40,303 bases of DNA from JBBIIC01 sp037446725 (GTDB lineage: Bacteria; Actinomycetota; Coriobacteriia; Anaerosomatales; SLCP01). Below the pieces are notes generated by a model. The model saw only the letters and a list, made by a program, of their open reading frames with translations, was not told the DNA's origin and did not search any database. Both the position numbers and the translations under genes were made by a program. Below are positions 40,153 through 40,303 of this stretch, one piece after another (position 1 is the first letter of the stretch; the number at the start of each line of letters is the position of its first letter). Location: contig JBBIIC010000021.1 of NCBI GenBank assembly GCA_037446725.1, forward strand, positions 1 to 40,303, read 5' to 3'.

Positions 40153-40303
40153 GTGCCCTATCTGATGCTCTTCGTCCTGGTCCTCGAGGAGTCGCTGCTC
40201 CTTCTCGCACCGTTCATGCCGGGTAACTCGCTCATCTTCGTTGCCGGCAGGCTGACCGGGACCGGAGACCTCGAGATGTGGGTGCTCGTGCCGCTCTTCT
40301 CCG
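40153..40303 (+). CDS. DedA-family membrane protein, 5' part only
   Basis: The visible reading from GTG 40153 begins VPYLMLFVLVLEESLLLLAP and continues FMPGNSLIFVAGRLTGTG, the DedA (SNARE-associated) signature E..(x)PF.PG(D/N)SL.F.AG. DedA proteins are undecaprenyl-phosphate or phospholipid flippases in studied cases. The gene runs off the right edge. The GTG has AGGGG 4 nt upstream. A typical DedA N-terminus (SPGIDAALEAVAAGA) is readable just upstream in another frame from about 40106 to 40150, and would join this frame at the GGGG run at 40145-40148. So either the real start lies further upstream (for example GTG 40070 or 40091) with a one-base shift, or the start is here with a short N-terminus. 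Confidence 0.75.
   Translation, partial: MPYLMLFVLVLEESLLLLAPFMPGNSLIFVAGRLTGTGDLEMWVLVPLFS

Overview
The window is GC-rich, densely coded DNA with GTG/TTG starts, strong GGAGG-type ribosome binding sites and many 4-nt ATGA/GTGA overlaps. The gene set (a furA/perR-katG pair, an SfLAP/GAP-family membrane protein, a family-2 glutamate-cysteine ligase, an F420-reductase-like NADP protein, AI-2E and DUF389 membrane proteins) suggests an Actinomycetota genome, perhaps an environmental Coriobacteriia-like lineage. The phylum is inferred from gene content only; no rRNA or tRNA marker is visible. I see no prophage, transposon, CRISPR array, integrase or RNA gene.

Layout. 1-2.9 kb: an M28 peptidase running off the left edge, a secreted protein with carboxypeptidase-regulatory-like repeats, and a small membrane-anchored, probably beta-solenoid protein. 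2.9-4.4 kb: a membrane-anchored unknown protein coupled to a decayed hutI. 4.5-10.7 kb: envelope genes (GAP/SfLAP, cardiolipin synthase, HdeD, NADP oxidoreductase, AI-2E, DUF389, PLDc_N-SHOCT). 10.9-16.6 kb: a frame-broken metallophosphoesterase, a coupled glutamate-cysteine ligase/serine hydrolase pair, a small HExxH protein, polysaccharide deacetylase, YqhA, a MoaD/ThiS-like protein and a short ORF. 16.7-19.8 kb: a complete polar amino acid ABC importer. 20.0-21.4 kb: an M48-like protein that has lost its HExxH, and a small membrane protein. 21.4-24.5 kb: an AbgT-family transporter coupled to an M20 peptidase. 25.5-28.3 kb: the peroxide-response operon perR-katG with a readable promoter. 28.4-31.0 kb: a 2TM protein and a CocE/NonD hydrolase. 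31.0-33.2 kb: an SGNH hydrolase coupled to an unknown protein, then two gene remnants. 33.4-36.8 kb: a CreD-like protein facing, across a strong hairpin, a secreted M28 peptidase with an in-frame TAG. 37.3-40.3 kb: a P2-type cation ATPase with an altered transport site, and the start of a dedA gene.

Taken together this is a chromosomal 'envelope plus peptide/amino acid scavenging' region: secreted and intracellular peptidases, an amino acid importer, an AbgT/M20 pair, and lipid- and cell-wall-modifying enzymes. Its most unusual property is the number of broken genes. Six loci carry a frameshift, internal stop or truncation. The hutI remnant has several independent lesions and is truly decayed. 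Most of the others have a single-base shift beside a short G/C run, so sequencing or assembly error must be excluded before calling them pseudogenes. I found no convincing undescribed multi-gene system. The best leads are the solenoid/membrane protein, the HExxH-less M48-like protein, and the ATPase lacking the usual M5/M6 acidic ligands.
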